From Pseudomonas sp. GM48 (GTDB lineage Bacteria; Pseudomonadota; Gammaproteobacteria; Pseudomonadales; Pseudomonadaceae): a stretch of 51,902 nucleotides of DNA. Where the stretch lies: contig NZ_AKJM01000073.1 of NCBI RefSeq assembly GCF_000282335.1, positions 1-51,902 on the forward strand, in the 5' to 3' direction. The notes beneath the pieces were generated by a model. It saw only the letters and a program-made list of their open reading frames with translations. It did no database searches and was not told the DNA's origin. Position 1 is the stretch's first letter. Each line of letters opens with the position of its first letter. Of the stretch, positions 27,623 to 35,732 are shown in pieces. Both the position numbers and the translations under genes were made by a program.

Positions 27623-27828
27623 AAGGCTGTACCTCTTCTGAAGTTCGCTTAACGGGGACTTAATGTGACACATGATGAACGCGAAGTTCAGTTTACCTCG
27701 ACGAACGTGCCTTCCTGAAAAGCCTGTAGTGGCTGCAAACTCCCGGCAATTCCCCGCGCTTGACGCCTTTCGACCATTCGTCCTTTAACCCCCGTATTTG
27801 TTGGTCAAAGTCCGTTTTTGAAGGATGT

Positions 27829-27842
27829 CATGACATGTCATG
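27829..27842. promoter_or_regulatory. Perfect 14-base palindrome upstream of DUF2790
   Basis: CATGACATGTCATG is its own complement. It overlaps the 10-base palindrome TGTCATGACA (27826-27835). It lies about 207 bases before the DUF2790 start. The form ATGACA/TGTCAT is reminiscent of response-regulator sites, but I cannot name the regulator. Confidence 0.35.
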
Positions 27843-27947
27843 GTGGATTTTCACGCTAGGTGAATCAGTGATTTCTATTCAGTAGGCCGAATCCTGACGA
27901 CCGAAAACACCTGCTATTGAGCCAGGGGAAAAATGGCGGATATCGGC

Positions 27948-28135
27948 TAATGCCGATCAGTTAAGCCACAACGCAATCTGTAGCAGCTGGCGTAGCCTGC
28001 GTTCGGCTGCGCAGCAGTCGTAAATCCGGCTGCACGATCTCTCTGACGTACCGCGAACTCTGATTTTACGACTGCTGCGCAGCCGAACGCAGCCTTCGGC
28101 AGCTGCTACAAGGAAGGCGTAGCGTCTGGGCATTA
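27948..28135. repeat. 188-bp inverted-repeat element (REPIN/MITE-like)
   Basis: A long imperfect inverted repeat: left arm about 27979-28024 (starts TGTAGCAGCTGGCG) and right arm about 28064-28110 (ends GGCAGCTGCTACA). It is bounded by TAATGCC at 27948 and GGCATTA at 28129-28135. The loop holds no gene. The left end with its ATGCC..TCAGTTAAG leader recurs at 51827 at the end of the window, and the leader alone at 24277. It is probably a non-autonomous repeat spread by a REP-associated transposase elsewhere. Confidence 0.75.
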
Positions 28136-28389
28136 GGGTATTGGCCGATTTCTACCTGTCATCGAGGGCTGTATCCGATCCATGGCGGACTCTCGGAGAC
28201 AACCTTTGGCATCTCCATGATCGCAATGAAACCAATATGCTCAACGTAGAAACGCGTGCTATCAGCGACTATATTGCTGCAATCAATGCACTAATGTCCT
28301 GCAGTCAACCAGTCTTGTTCATCTGGAGATCAGTTCTCACACTGGGGCCACTAATTTGATTGCGGTTTCTGACTGAAGGAGAAATGACC
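28136..28389. other. Stretch with no convincing gene before the quinone oxidoreductase
   Basis: A frame from a TTG at 28141 to 28359 (72 residues) has no ribosome site and no recognised motif. An ATG within it starts MLNVETRAISDYIAAINAL, which could be the broken start of a small protein. I do not call it a gene. The promoter of the following oxidoreductase must lie here. Confidence 0.3.
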
Positions 28390-29364
28390 ATGGTTTCTGC
28401 GATCCGGTTTAGCCAGTTCGGTAATCCTGAAGTACTGCAAATGGAGACCCTGAGCGAACAATCGCCTGGGCCCGGTGAGGTGTGGCTTGAGCAAGAGGCT
28501 ATAGGTGTCAATTTTCTCGACGTTACCCAACGTAAGGGAGCGGTGCCCATTGCGTTGCCATCCGGACTCGGGCTGGAAGGCGCGGGGCGGGTCGCTATTG
28601 TTGGTGCAGGCGTCAGCAATGTGCGAACAGGGGATCGCGTCGCCTATGCCACCGGCCCAATTGGCTCGTATGCTTCGGCCCGGCTTTATCCTGCGCAGCG
28701 CCTGGTCAAAATTCCGGATGCACTGTCGTTTGATGATGCAGCCGCCGTCATGTTCAAGGGCATCACCGCACAGTACCTATTGAAAGCCACCTATCCCGTA
28801 GGGCCCGGCACAACCATTCTCCTCTACGGTGTGGCGGGAGGGTTGGGGGAAATTATGGTGCCGTGGGCGAAGCACTTGGGGGCCACTGTGATCGGCGTCG
28901 TTTCAAAGTCGGCCAGTGTCGAAAAGGCTCGGCTGCTGGGGTGCGATGAAGTTCTGGTGTTTGATGCTGCGAGCCTGGCATCGGATGTCGCTCGTATCAC
29001 TGGTGGTCAAAAGGTCGACGTCGTCTATGACCCGATAGGGCGTGTGTCTTTCCAGGCGTCCCTGGATAGCTTGCGACCACGAGGTCTGATGGTATCGTTC
29101 GGAGCTTCATCCGGTGCACCCTCAGCCGTGGAACTGTCGACACTCAACTCCCAAGGCTCCCTGTACCTGACACGTCCTTCGTTGGCCGCTCATACGGCGA
29201 GTGCATCCGAGTACCAGGAACGAGCGCAGGATGTGTTGGCAGCCATAAGCGCGGGTATTATCAAACCGCGGGTCCGGGCAAGCTACTCTCTGGCGGACGC
29301 AGCATTGGCGCACGCCGACCTGGAGTCGGGGCGTTCATCGGGGGCGATCATTCTAAAACCATGA
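28390..29364 (+). CDS. Zinc-independent quinone oxidoreductase (NADPH, MDR family)
   Basis: 324-residue medium-chain dehydrogenase/reductase of the QOR type, expected to reduce quinones or enones with NADPH. Residues include GVNFLDVTQRKG, the GLGLEGAG turn, TAQYLLKATYPVGPGTTILLYG and the nucleotide motif YGVAGGLGEIMVPWA (a variant of AAAGGVG). There are no zinc-binding Cys clusters, as expected. I chose ATG 28390 because AAGGAG at 28376-28381 is 8 bases upstream; an ATG at 28384 would be too close. Its stop overlaps the LysR gene start by 4 bases (ATGA), so the two are coupled. Confidence 0.88.
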   Translation: MVSAIRFSQFGNPEVLQMETLSEQSPGPGEVWLEQEAIGVNFLDVTQRKGAVPIALPSGLGLEGAGRVAIVGAGVSNVRTGDRVAYATGPIGSYASARLYPAQRLVKIPDALSFDDAAAVMFKGITAQYLLKATYPVGPGTTILLYGVAGGLGEIMVPWAKHLGATVIGVVSKSASVEKARLLGCDEVLVFDAASLASDVARITGGQKVDVVYDPIGRVSFQASLDSLRPRGLMVSFGASSGAPSAVELSTLNSQGSLYLTRPSLAAHTASASEYQERAQDVLAAISAGIIKPRVRASYSLADAALAHADLESGRSSGAIILKP

Positions 29365-30287
29365 ATCCTGATGTTCTGAACAATCAGCACAGTGACGAAA
29401 TCGCTGCGTTTCTGGCCGTTGCCTCGCAAGGCTCATTTGTCGGGGCTGGCCGGCTATTGCAGCGGCACCCTACAGTCGTCTCTAAACGACTCGCCGCCAT
29501 GGAAAAGCGCCTTGGCGTTCGGCTCGTGGAGCGTTCAACCCGGCAGGTTCGAATTACTGAAACGGGTGCCAAGCTGGAGCAGCGCCTTCGCTCAGCCATC
29601 GAATTGATGGATGAGGCGCAGCAGCAAGCGTCCGAGGGCGCCAGCGAAATTCGCGGTACTTTGCGGCTTGCATTGCCGGCAGCCATGGGCAGGCTTTGGC
29701 TTGGCCCGATGCTGCCGGAGTTTCTCAAGGATCATCCGCATGTCTCGATCCTCGCAGACTATAGCGAGCGTCTGGTCGACATCATTGATGAAGGTTTTGA
29801 CGCTGCGACCCGAATCGGTGAATTGGAAGACAACCGGTTGATAGCCAGAAAACTGAGTGACCATCGCAGGATACTGTGTGCCTCGCCCGCTTACATCAGA
29901 AAGCACGGCATGCCCGAAACTCCACAGGATCTGATCAGGCACAATTGCCTTCGCTTCAGTGGCCTTGCGTCTTTTCCTCAGTGGAGACTCCATCGCGGCA
30001 ATGAGCTGCAGGCGGTTTCTCCGAAAGGAAACCTGACTGCCAATGACAGTGAATCATTACTTGCAGCGGCTCGCGCCGATGCCGGAATTCTGGGGGCAGG
30101 TGACTGGTTGATGAGCCGTGATATTGCTGCCGGGAGGCTGCTGCATATCCTTCCTGACTGGCAATTGGACACCGCTGGTGGGGTCTATCTGGTCAGGCCA
30201 TCGGCCAAATTTCCGGGGGCCGTGGTTGTCGCGTTCAAACAATGGATCGAGTCAAAGTTTAGCCCCGCGCCTCCATGGGCCATTTGA
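29361..30287 (+). CDS. LysR-family transcriptional regulator
   Basis: 308-residue regulator. The N-terminal helix-turn-helix lies in about residues 10-68 (FLAVASQGSFVGAGRLLQ, then VSKRLAAMEKRLGVRLVERS). The inducer-binding part follows (EIRGTLRLALPAAMGRLWLG, DLIRHNCLRF). It belongs to the CrgA/DsdC-like subgroup common in Pseudomonas. It overlaps the stop of the quinone oxidoreductase gene by ATGA, an unusual order because LysR genes are normally divergent from their target. It probably controls the oxidoreductase, inferred from the overlap. Confidence 0.88.
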   Translation: MNPDVLNNQHSDEIAAFLAVASQGSFVGAGRLLQRHPTVVSKRLAAMEKRLGVRLVERSTRQVRITETGAKLEQRLRSAIELMDEAQQQASEGASEIRGTLRLALPAAMGRLWLGPMLPEFLKDHPHVSILADYSERLVDIIDEGFDAATRIGELEDNRLIARKLSDHRRILCASPAYIRKHGMPETPQDLIRHNCLRFSGLASFPQWRLHRGNELQAVSPKGNLTANDSESLLAAARADAGILGAGDWLMSRDIAAGRLLHILPDWQLDTAGGVYLVRPSAKFPGAVVVAFKQWIESKFSPAPPWAI

Positions 30288-30442
30288 AAAAAAAACGGTA
30301 TCTCTCTGATTGATCGATTCTGTACCGTCCGGCCCGGCCCGTTGTCTTAATGACCACAGCCCCCCGTTAATGATGCGAGACGCAAAATATCAAAGGTGGA
30401 TCGCAGCCGCGGTCCGGAAAAGAAACCGCGGCGACCGATCAA

Positions 30443-31021
30443 TCAGGCGGCGGGGAGCAGGCCTTTCTGTTTGGCGACATGAGTCGCCAGTGCGTCCATC
30501 AAGTCCGGGGACAGGCAGTCATAGGGTTCCAGGCCGATCGAGCGCAGGCGCTCGCGGATAGCCTTCATTTGTGCTGGCGGAGTGCCGGTTTCGATGATGG
30601 AGGACACGAACGCCGCGAATCCCGGCGCAGCCCATCCGCTCTGTGGCGAAAGCTCGGTGTGGACGAAGTCCAGGCCATAAAACGCATGGTCCTTGTTCTC
30701 GATGCGCCCAAAGAGATGGGCGTGACACTGCTTGCAAGCGTGGCGCTGGATGGTGGCGGTTTTGTCGACAATCTCCAGTTTTTCGCCGTGGGCAATGACG
30801 CTGACCTTATCTCGAGGCACCACCGCGATGACCGCGAATGTCGCGTTTTGTGGTTTCCAGCATTTGCTGCAGCCGCACGCGTGGTTATACAGAGTTTGTG
30901 CGTCGATCTTGACCACGACCTTGTCGGTCGCACACAGGCATTGCAGGGTGCCACCGGCGAAATTCGCGGCGGCGGGTTGAATACCATTGTCCAGTGCCGG
31001 GTGAAGTTGCAAGGTGCTCAT
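30443..31021 (-). CDS. gfa: S-(hydroxymethyl)glutathione synthase / GFA-family protein
   Basis: 192-residue zinc protein of the glutathione-dependent formaldehyde-activating family, which condenses formaldehyde with glutathione. Zinc ligands appear as Cys28 and Cys30 (QCLC), Cys49, Cys51 and Cys54 (HACGCSKC) and Cys96/Cys99 ([13 protein letters not shown]). Length and C-terminal region ([13 protein letters not shown]) match Gfa. No formaldehyde dehydrogenase gene is adjacent. A GGAG motif precedes the ATG on the minus strand. Confidence 0.88.
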   Translation of the reverse strand: MSTLQLHPALDNGIQPAAANFAGGTLQCLCATDKVVVKIDAQTLYNHACGCSKCWKPQNATFAVIAVVPRDKVSVIAHGEKLEIVDKTATIQRHACKQCHAHLFGRIENKDHAFYGLDFVHTELSPQSGWAAPGFAAFVSSIIETGTPPAQMKAIRERLRSIGLEPYDCLSPDLMDALATHVAKQKGLLPAA

Positions 31022-31413
31022 GCTGGCGTCTCCGTTTCAAGGTGTCAGACAAAAGTGCCTGGGGCCGTGCCCCAGACCGGTAGTTCATCGGAACTCGATG
31101 ACGGCGCGGATCGATCGGCGTTCATGCATCAGATCGAACCGCGGCGGATTTCGAAAAGGACACAGTGCATAAACGAGTGACCTCCTTCGGTGCGAGCGGT
31201 CGGTTACCCAGATCAAGAATAGTCTGCGTTGGCGCCTCGAGCGCGGCTCGGGCCAGCGCACGGAGCAATCCATACGTTCTACTGCCGACTTCGCAGGCAA
31301 TCCAAGAAAATCTCAACGTTGAACGTATCAAGGGTGTTTTCACACAGCCTGAACTGTGGATTCAACCGGTCGACGTAACAGCTGCCACCCATCCCAAAGG
31401 ATCAACTCACAGA
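31022..31413. other. Gene-poor stretch between gfa and maoC with a 13-codon leader-like frame
   Basis: No gene here is supported by homology. On the minus strand a perfect AAGGAGG (31181-31187) is followed 10 bases later by ATG at 31170, which reads only MHCVLFEIRRGSI before a stop at 31129. This is either a leader peptide about 108 bases before gfa or the broken start of a lost gene. An overlapping 73-residue minus frame (31122-31343) has no recognised features. Confidence 0.35.
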
Positions 31414-31887
31414 TTAGGTAGCTCCATTCGTAGGATCTCCTTCAGCAAGCATTTGTTTGAGGTAACCGCGCTCCTGGGCTCCGGGCAGCACACCAGAGGT
31501 CTTGGCATCTAGCACACAGACACCTTCTGCATTGAGTACCCGTACTTCAGCCATCGCATGTCCACGATCATCAATTTCTGCGATATACCAATGACAGGTG
31601 AGCTGCTCCCCCGCGTAAACCGGCCTCTTAAATTCGAAGCTCATCCCGGTTGCCAACCATCCGATCTGCCCGCCAATTTCGGTGACGAGGGTGGCTGTCA
31701 AAAGACCATGGGCAATGGGCGCCTTGAACCTGCGCAGTTCCGCATAGCGTACATCGCAGTGAACCGGATTGTAGTCCCGAGAAATCTGCGCGAATTGACA
31801 AATATCATCAGTTGAAAAACAGCGGACTATCGTGAATCGGTCTCCGACCTCAAGACCTTCGGCAGCACGTTCTCTTGGACTTTTCAT
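31414..31887 (-). CDS. MaoC-like (R)-specific enoyl-CoA hydratase family protein
   Basis: 157-residue hot-dog-fold protein. The hydratase motif is visible: Asp38 and His43 in RDYNPVHCD, followed by FKAPIAHGLLT. Members hydrate enoyl-CoA or act on related thioesters; the exact substrate is unknown. ATG 31887 has AAGGAG five bases upstream on the minus strand; a GTG at 31890 would be too close. It lies downstream of lysE on the same strand. The last 76 residues are duplicated, in decayed form, at 51306-51558. Confidence 0.82.
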   Translation of the reverse strand: MKSPRERAAEGLEVGDRFTIVRCFSTDDICQFAQISRDYNPVHCDVRYAELRRFKAPIAHGLLTATLVTEIGGQIGWLATGMSFEFKRPVYAGEQLTCHWYIAEIDDRGHAMAEVRVLNAEGVCVLDAKTSGVLPGAQERGYLKQMLAEGDPTNGAT

Positions 31888-31988
31888 CACAACTCCTTGG
31901 AAGGTCAGGGGAGGCGCCTAAAAAGTATGTTCGGGGCCCGGAAATGTTCCTGCATTCACCTCAAGCGCAAACTCATTTTGAAAATGGA

Positions 31989-32606
31989 TCAATCCAGCAC
32001 CTGCCCGGTGAGCAGAACGACTGCAATGATGATCATGGCCGCGCCGGAGAAACGGCTGACGAAGCGAGCCGCAACTGGACGTGCTTGCAGTACCACCTGT
32101 GAGCCAAATCCGACCAGCAGATAGATCACACCGCAACTGACGGTGTGGATGAGCCCCAGTGCAATCATCTGCATCGGCACAGGCCAGGCTGCGGTGGTAT
32201 CGGTGAACTGGGGCAAAAGCGCCAGGAACAGCAGGAACACCTTCGGATTCAGCCCGCTCACGCAAAGACCCTTGATCGCCCAGCGCTTCCAGGAACCCGA
32301 CGTCTGGACATCATCAGAGTGTGGCGTAGCGGGGTGGGCAAGCATATTTAGACCTAACCAAAGCAGGTAGGCCGCCCCGGCAACGGTCAGTACGGTCAAG
32401 GTAGTGGGGTGGTTGGCAACCAGCGTGCCAACACCACCGGCAACAATCATGGTTGCGATCAAATGGCCGGACAAGAGCCCGCCCACGGCGGGTATGACCA
32501 CTCGGCCTTTCAATCCCGCCGAAATCGCATAGGCCCAATCTGCGCCCGGCGTAATGACGAATAGAATCGACACTGCCCAAAAGGCAACAAAAACGCTCAA
32601 GGTCAT
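31989..32606 (-). CDS. LysE/RhtB-family amino-acid exporter
   Basis: 205-residue inner-membrane protein with about six hydrophobic segments (FVAFWAVSILFVITPGADWAY at the start with the PGAD/PGP-type motif, LSGHLIATMIVAGGVG, LGLNMLAHP, GLCVSGLNPKVFLLFLALLPQF). The family exports basic or neutral amino acids or analogues. It is divergent from an Lrp/AsnC regulator, which is the usual arrangement for its control. I chose ATG 32606; the frame extends 7 codons upstream. It precedes maoC on the minus strand with a gap of 101 bases. Confidence 0.88.
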   Translation of the reverse strand: MTLSVFVAFWAVSILFVITPGADWAYAISAGLKGRVVIPAVGGLLSGHLIATMIVAGGVGTLVANHPTTLTVLTVAGAAYLLWLGLNMLAHPATPHSDDVQTSGSWKRWAIKGLCVSGLNPKVFLLFLALLPQFTDTTAAWPVPMQMIALGLIHTVSCGVIYLLVGFGSQVVLQARPVAARFVSRFSGAAMIIIAVVLLTGQVLD

Positions 32607-32753
32607 GGTGCTACCCACCTCTGCCACTGACTCACCGCGTGCTGCATCGTCCCGCTCCGGTAATTATTGGTACGGGGAAGAATAATGAAATCTTGTTAGA
32701 ATTTACTTCCAAAGATAATCATCTGATTGCTGCAGGCGGGGAGATTCTTCTAA

Positions 32754-33206
32754 ATGGACAGGATTGATCGCAAGATTCTTTCTGAGCTGCAAAAGGACGG
32801 TCGCCTTTCGGTCACCGAACTCGCCGAACGGGTAGGGCTGAGCCTTTCCCCTTGCCATCGACGGGTACGGGCACTGGAAGAGTCAGGTGTGTTGCTCGGC
32901 TATCGGGCACAACTTGATCCAGGCGCATTGGGCCTTAACTTTTCCGCCATGGTGTTTGCCACATTGCGTGAAGGTGACAGGCAGGCCGTTGATGCCTTCG
33001 AGAGGGCACTTGTTGATATCCCGCAAGTCGTCGACGCTCAACGATTGTTTGGCGAGCCGGACTACCTGTTGCATGTCATTACTCAGGATTTGCCTGCGTT
33101 TCAAAGGCTCTATGATGAGAGCCTTTCGACGCTGCCCAACGTGCAACGTCTGACCTCAACGCTTGTAATGAAACGGGTCGTTCAGGACAGGCCCCTTTCT
33201 TTTTGA
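32754..33206 (+). CDS. Lrp/AsnC-family regulator
   Basis: 150-residue regulator. The N-terminal helix-turn-helix covers residues 3-60 (DRKILSELQKDGRLSVTELA, SLSPCHRRVRALEESG). The C-terminal RAM/AsnC domain (FSAMVFATL, VVDAQRLFGEPDYLLHV) binds amino acids and forms octamers. It is divergent from lysE with 147 bases between, so it probably senses the exported amino acid and activates lysE. Residues 77-150 match the relic at 51559-51788. Confidence 0.9.
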   Translation: MDRIDRKILSELQKDGRLSVTELAERVGLSLSPCHRRVRALEESGVLLGYRAQLDPGALGLNFSAMVFATLREGDRQAVDAFERALVDIPQVVDAQRLFGEPDYLLHVITQDLPAFQRLYDESLSTLPNVQRLTSTLVMKRVVQDRPLSF

Positions 33207-33249
33207 TCGGGGCCAGAGCGTCAGGATTGGCTGGTCGCCTTATCCGCGA

Positions 33250-34365
33250 TCAGATCTCGCTGATATTGACCCAGCGCTGTTCCCGCGCCGCCAATCGAAT
33301 CGCCGTCGCCAGTCGCTCCACTTCCAGGGCTCGCTCGAAATCAGTGCCGGCTTGTCCGTGGCCGGCCAAGGCCATGATCAACTCATGCACTTCCAGTGTC
33401 TTCAACTCGTTGTAGCCCAGCTGATGCCCCGGCGCTGGACTGAACGCTGCATATCCGGGCAGGTTCGGCCCGGCCAGTAAACGCTGGAAACCGTCCTGGC
33501 CGACACGGCACAGGCGTAACTCATTCAAACGCTCCTGATCGAATGACAGGGTCCCTTGGGTGCCACTGATCTCGAAACTCAGATGATTCTTGTAACCGTG
33601 CTTGAGCCAACTGCTGCTGAAGGTGCCACGCGCACCGCTGGCGAAGCGCAGCAATGCATGGACCTGATCGTCGACGGCAATGGTGCGTTGTTCCTGGCTA
33701 CCGGTTGTGGCCGGGCGCTGGCGGTGCACGGTCTGGGAATCGGCGCATACCGCTTCGACATTGCCGAGCAGATAGCGCGCCATGCCCAGCAAGTGGCTGC
33801 CCAGGTCCGCCAGCGCGCCACCGGCATGTTCGGTCTCACAGCGCCATGACCAGGGGGACGCTGGATCGGCCATGAAGTCTTCGCTGAATTCGCCTTGAAA
33901 GCTGATGATCTCACCGAGTTTGCCGCTCTGAATCAACTCCCGCGCCAGGCCGATGATCGGGTTGTGCTGGTAGTTGTAGCCGACACGGGTGACTACGCCA
34001 GCATCCTTGGCCGCCAGGTGCATGGCATTGGCCTGTTCAAGGCTCACCGCCAGCGGTTTTTCGCAGTACACCGGTTTGCCAGCGGCAATAGCGGCCATGG
34101 CCATCGGATAGTGCAGGTGGTTGGGTGTGGTGATGGCGATCAGGTTGACCTTGGGGTCGTCGATCAATTGCTGCCAGTCGCCATAGGCCTGCTCAAAGCC
34201 CCAGGCGGTGGCACATGCCTGGGCACGGACGGAATCGGCGTCGGCCAGGGCGGCGAGGCGAAGCGTGAAGGGCAGTTCGAATGCTGCGCTGACGTTGCGA
34301 AAGGCCAGGGCATGGGCACGCCCCATGAAGCCCGTGCCGATAAGTCCGATTCCGAGTTCGCGCAT
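33250..34365 (-). CDS. Gfo/Idh/MocA oxidoreductase of the inositol regulon
   Basis: 371-residue NAD(P)-dependent dehydrogenase. The Rossmann motif is IGLIGTGFMGRAHA, the catalytic Lys lies in YCEKPLAVS, and the C-terminal domain has DLGSHLLGMARYLLG with the active-site Asp/His. Such enzymes oxidise myo-, scyllo- or chiro-inositol or related polyols. ATG 34365 follows AAGGATCC; a frame to 34431 is not supported. Two GGAA-n6-TTCC-like sites lie just upstream (34408-34450), which places it under the inositol regulator encoded next to it. Confidence 0.85.
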   Translation of the reverse strand: MRELGIGLIGTGFMGRAHALAFRNVSAAFELPFTLRLAALADADSVRAQACATAWGFEQAYGDWQQLIDDPKVNLIAITTPNHLHYPMAMAAIAAGKPVYCEKPLAVSLEQANAMHLAAKDAGVVTRVGYNYQHNPIIGLARELIQSGKLGEIISFQGEFSEDFMADPASPWSWRCETEHAGGALADLGSHLLGMARYLLGNVEAVCADSQTVHRQRPATTGSQEQRTIAVDDQVHALLRFASGARGTFSSSWLKHGYKNHLSFEISGTQGTLSFDQERLNELRLCRVGQDGFQRLLAGPNLPGYAAFSPAPGHQLGYNELKTLEVHELIMALAGHGQAGTDFERALEVERLATAIRLAAREQRWVNISEI

Positions 34366-34407
34366 GACAGGATCCTTTGGATTTTTGTTTTCAGAGATCC
34401 TGTTTAT

Positions 34408-34450
34408 AGAATAAATATTCCTTTTCATCAATTAACGGAATAAATATTTA
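34408..34450. promoter_or_regulatory. Two candidate IolR operators before the minus-strand dehydrogenase
   Basis: AGAATAAATATTCC (34408-34421) fits GGAA-n6-TTCC with one mismatch, and GGAATAAATATTTA (34437-34450) fits the left half exactly. They are 29 bases apart, suggesting cooperative binding. They lie 43-85 bases upstream of the dehydrogenase start. Confidence 0.6.
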
Positions 34451-34500
34451 CAGCGGGCCATTGAGTCGCTGCGCGCGGAGTCGTAACGCCAGTGTCCTGG

Positions 34501-35421
34501 TCAGTCTTCGAAGCCGACCTGCTCGTGAATCTCATCGACCTTCAACTCCAGGCGATAAGCCACGGCAATGAACAGCGCCTGGCACAGGCACAAGGTCGCA
34601 CTCAACGAGCGAAACGCAAACGAGGAACCTTCATTGACCAGCAGCACCGTGTTCGCACGTTTGGCCAGTGGCGAGAGATTACTGTCGGTGATGATCAGGG
34701 TTTTCGCTTGATGGTGCTGGGCGATGCGCAGGCAGTGCTGGGTTTCCTTGCCGTAGGGCGTGAAGCTGATGGCGATCACCAGATCATTGGCGCGCACGCT
34801 GCGCATCTGCTCGCGGTAGCTGCCGCCGAGCCCTGAGACCAGGTGGATGCGCTTGTTGGTGTGTTGCAGGTTGTAGACCAGGTAATCGGCTACCGCGAAT
34901 GAGCGGCGCACGCCGACCACGTAGATGTTGTCAGCATTCACCACCAGGTCCACGGCCTTGTCGAAGGCCTGGTCATCGAGTTCCAGCCCCAGCCGTTCGA
35001 TGCCCGACAGGGTGGCGTTGATGCATTCGCGCGCCAGGTCGCCGCCGCTGGCTTTCTGCGACTTGTTGGTGATCATGCTGCGAATGCGCTGCTGGTAGTT
35101 CTGCACCGGCGTGGTTTTGTGGGTGTAGGCCTCGCGGAACAGGGCCTGCATTTCGCTGAAGCCGCTGAAGCCGAAACGCTGGGAAAACCGCACGATGGCC
35201 GACGGATGCACTTCGCACTCGCGAGCGATGTCGCTGATGCGGTCGACCATGATCCGGTCGCTTTGCTGGCTCATGTAGCTGGCGATGCGTTTGAGCTGGC
35301 GCGGCAAGCTTTCGTATTCGTTAGTGATCAGCTGCAGCAGGCGCTCGGCATTGATCGGGGGGGTGACAAGGTCGCTCTCGGGCGTGCTCTCGGTCGTAGC
35401 CGGCTGATCGGTGCGGGACAT
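34501..35421 (-). CDS. iolR: RpiR-family inositol regulator (IolR-like)
   Basis: 306-residue regulator. The N-terminal HTH_6 domain covers about residues 25-105 (RQLKRIASYMSQQSDRIMVD, HPSAIVRFSQRFGFSGFSEM). A SIS sugar-phosphate binding domain follows (about 140-275: NIYVVGVRRSFAVADYLV, DLVIAISFTPYGKET, TLIITDSNLSPLAKRAN). RpiR-type repressors control inositol genes in rhizobia and respond to a phosphorylated intermediate of the pathway. It lies divergently next to iolC. The GGAA-n6-TTCC sites between and around the genes are its likely targets. The symbol follows function, not a proven orthologue. Confidence 0.85.
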   Translation of the reverse strand: MSRTDQPATTESTPESDLVTPPINAERLLQLITNEYESLPRQLKRIASYMSQQSDRIMVDRISDIARECEVHPSAIVRFSQRFGFSGFSEMQALFREAYTHKTTPVQNYQQRIRSMITNKSQKASGGDLARECINATLSGIERLGLELDDQAFDKAVDLVVNADNIYVVGVRRSFAVADYLVYNLQHTNKRIHLVSGLGGSYREQMRSVRANDLVIAISFTPYGKETQHCLRIAQHHQAKTLIITDSNLSPLAKRANTVLLVNEGSSFAFRSLSATLCLCQALFIAVAYRLELKVDEIHEQVGFED

Positions 35422-35594
35422 TAGGAAATCCTTCTGGCTTGTTCTTATAGGGACGATTTTTCACCTCGTCCCCCGACAATAGGTTGGCTGTGCGCAGTCT
35501 ACAGGGTAGGCCCGAATAAAATCTTGAGCTTGCAGCAGTGTGAAGCTTGCTGAAACGATGCACTGCTTCTGGAACGCCTGTGCCAAAGCTTATT

Positions 35595-35637
35595 GGAAAA
35601 ATAATTCCATGTAAAAAATATTTGGAATAATTATTGA
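35595..35637. promoter_or_regulatory. Candidate IolR operators in the iolR-iolC gap
   Basis: GGAAAAATAATTCC (35595-35608) is an exact GGAA-n6-TTCC palindrome. GGAATAATTATTGA (35624-35637) keeps the left half and most of the centre. The 29-base offset between them equals that of the pair at 34408-34450. They lie 96-138 bases before iolC and about 174 bases upstream of the iolR start. Confidence 0.7.
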
Positions 35638-35732
35638 TTGTTCGGTCCCGGTCGTTTTAGTCTGCCTCCACCAAGAGTGTTCGGCGCGGTCATCGCCCCG
35701 AACGCAGGCTGATAAAAATAACAGGAGCCAGC

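Noticed and set aside
28141..28359. 72-residue frame before the quinone oxidoreductase
   Set aside because: TTG start, no ribosome site, no recognised motif; at most a remnant.
30288..30442. Terminator between LysR and gfa
   Set aside because: CCGCGG-type complementarity is present near 30405-30435 but no clear stem with a T-tract could be defined.
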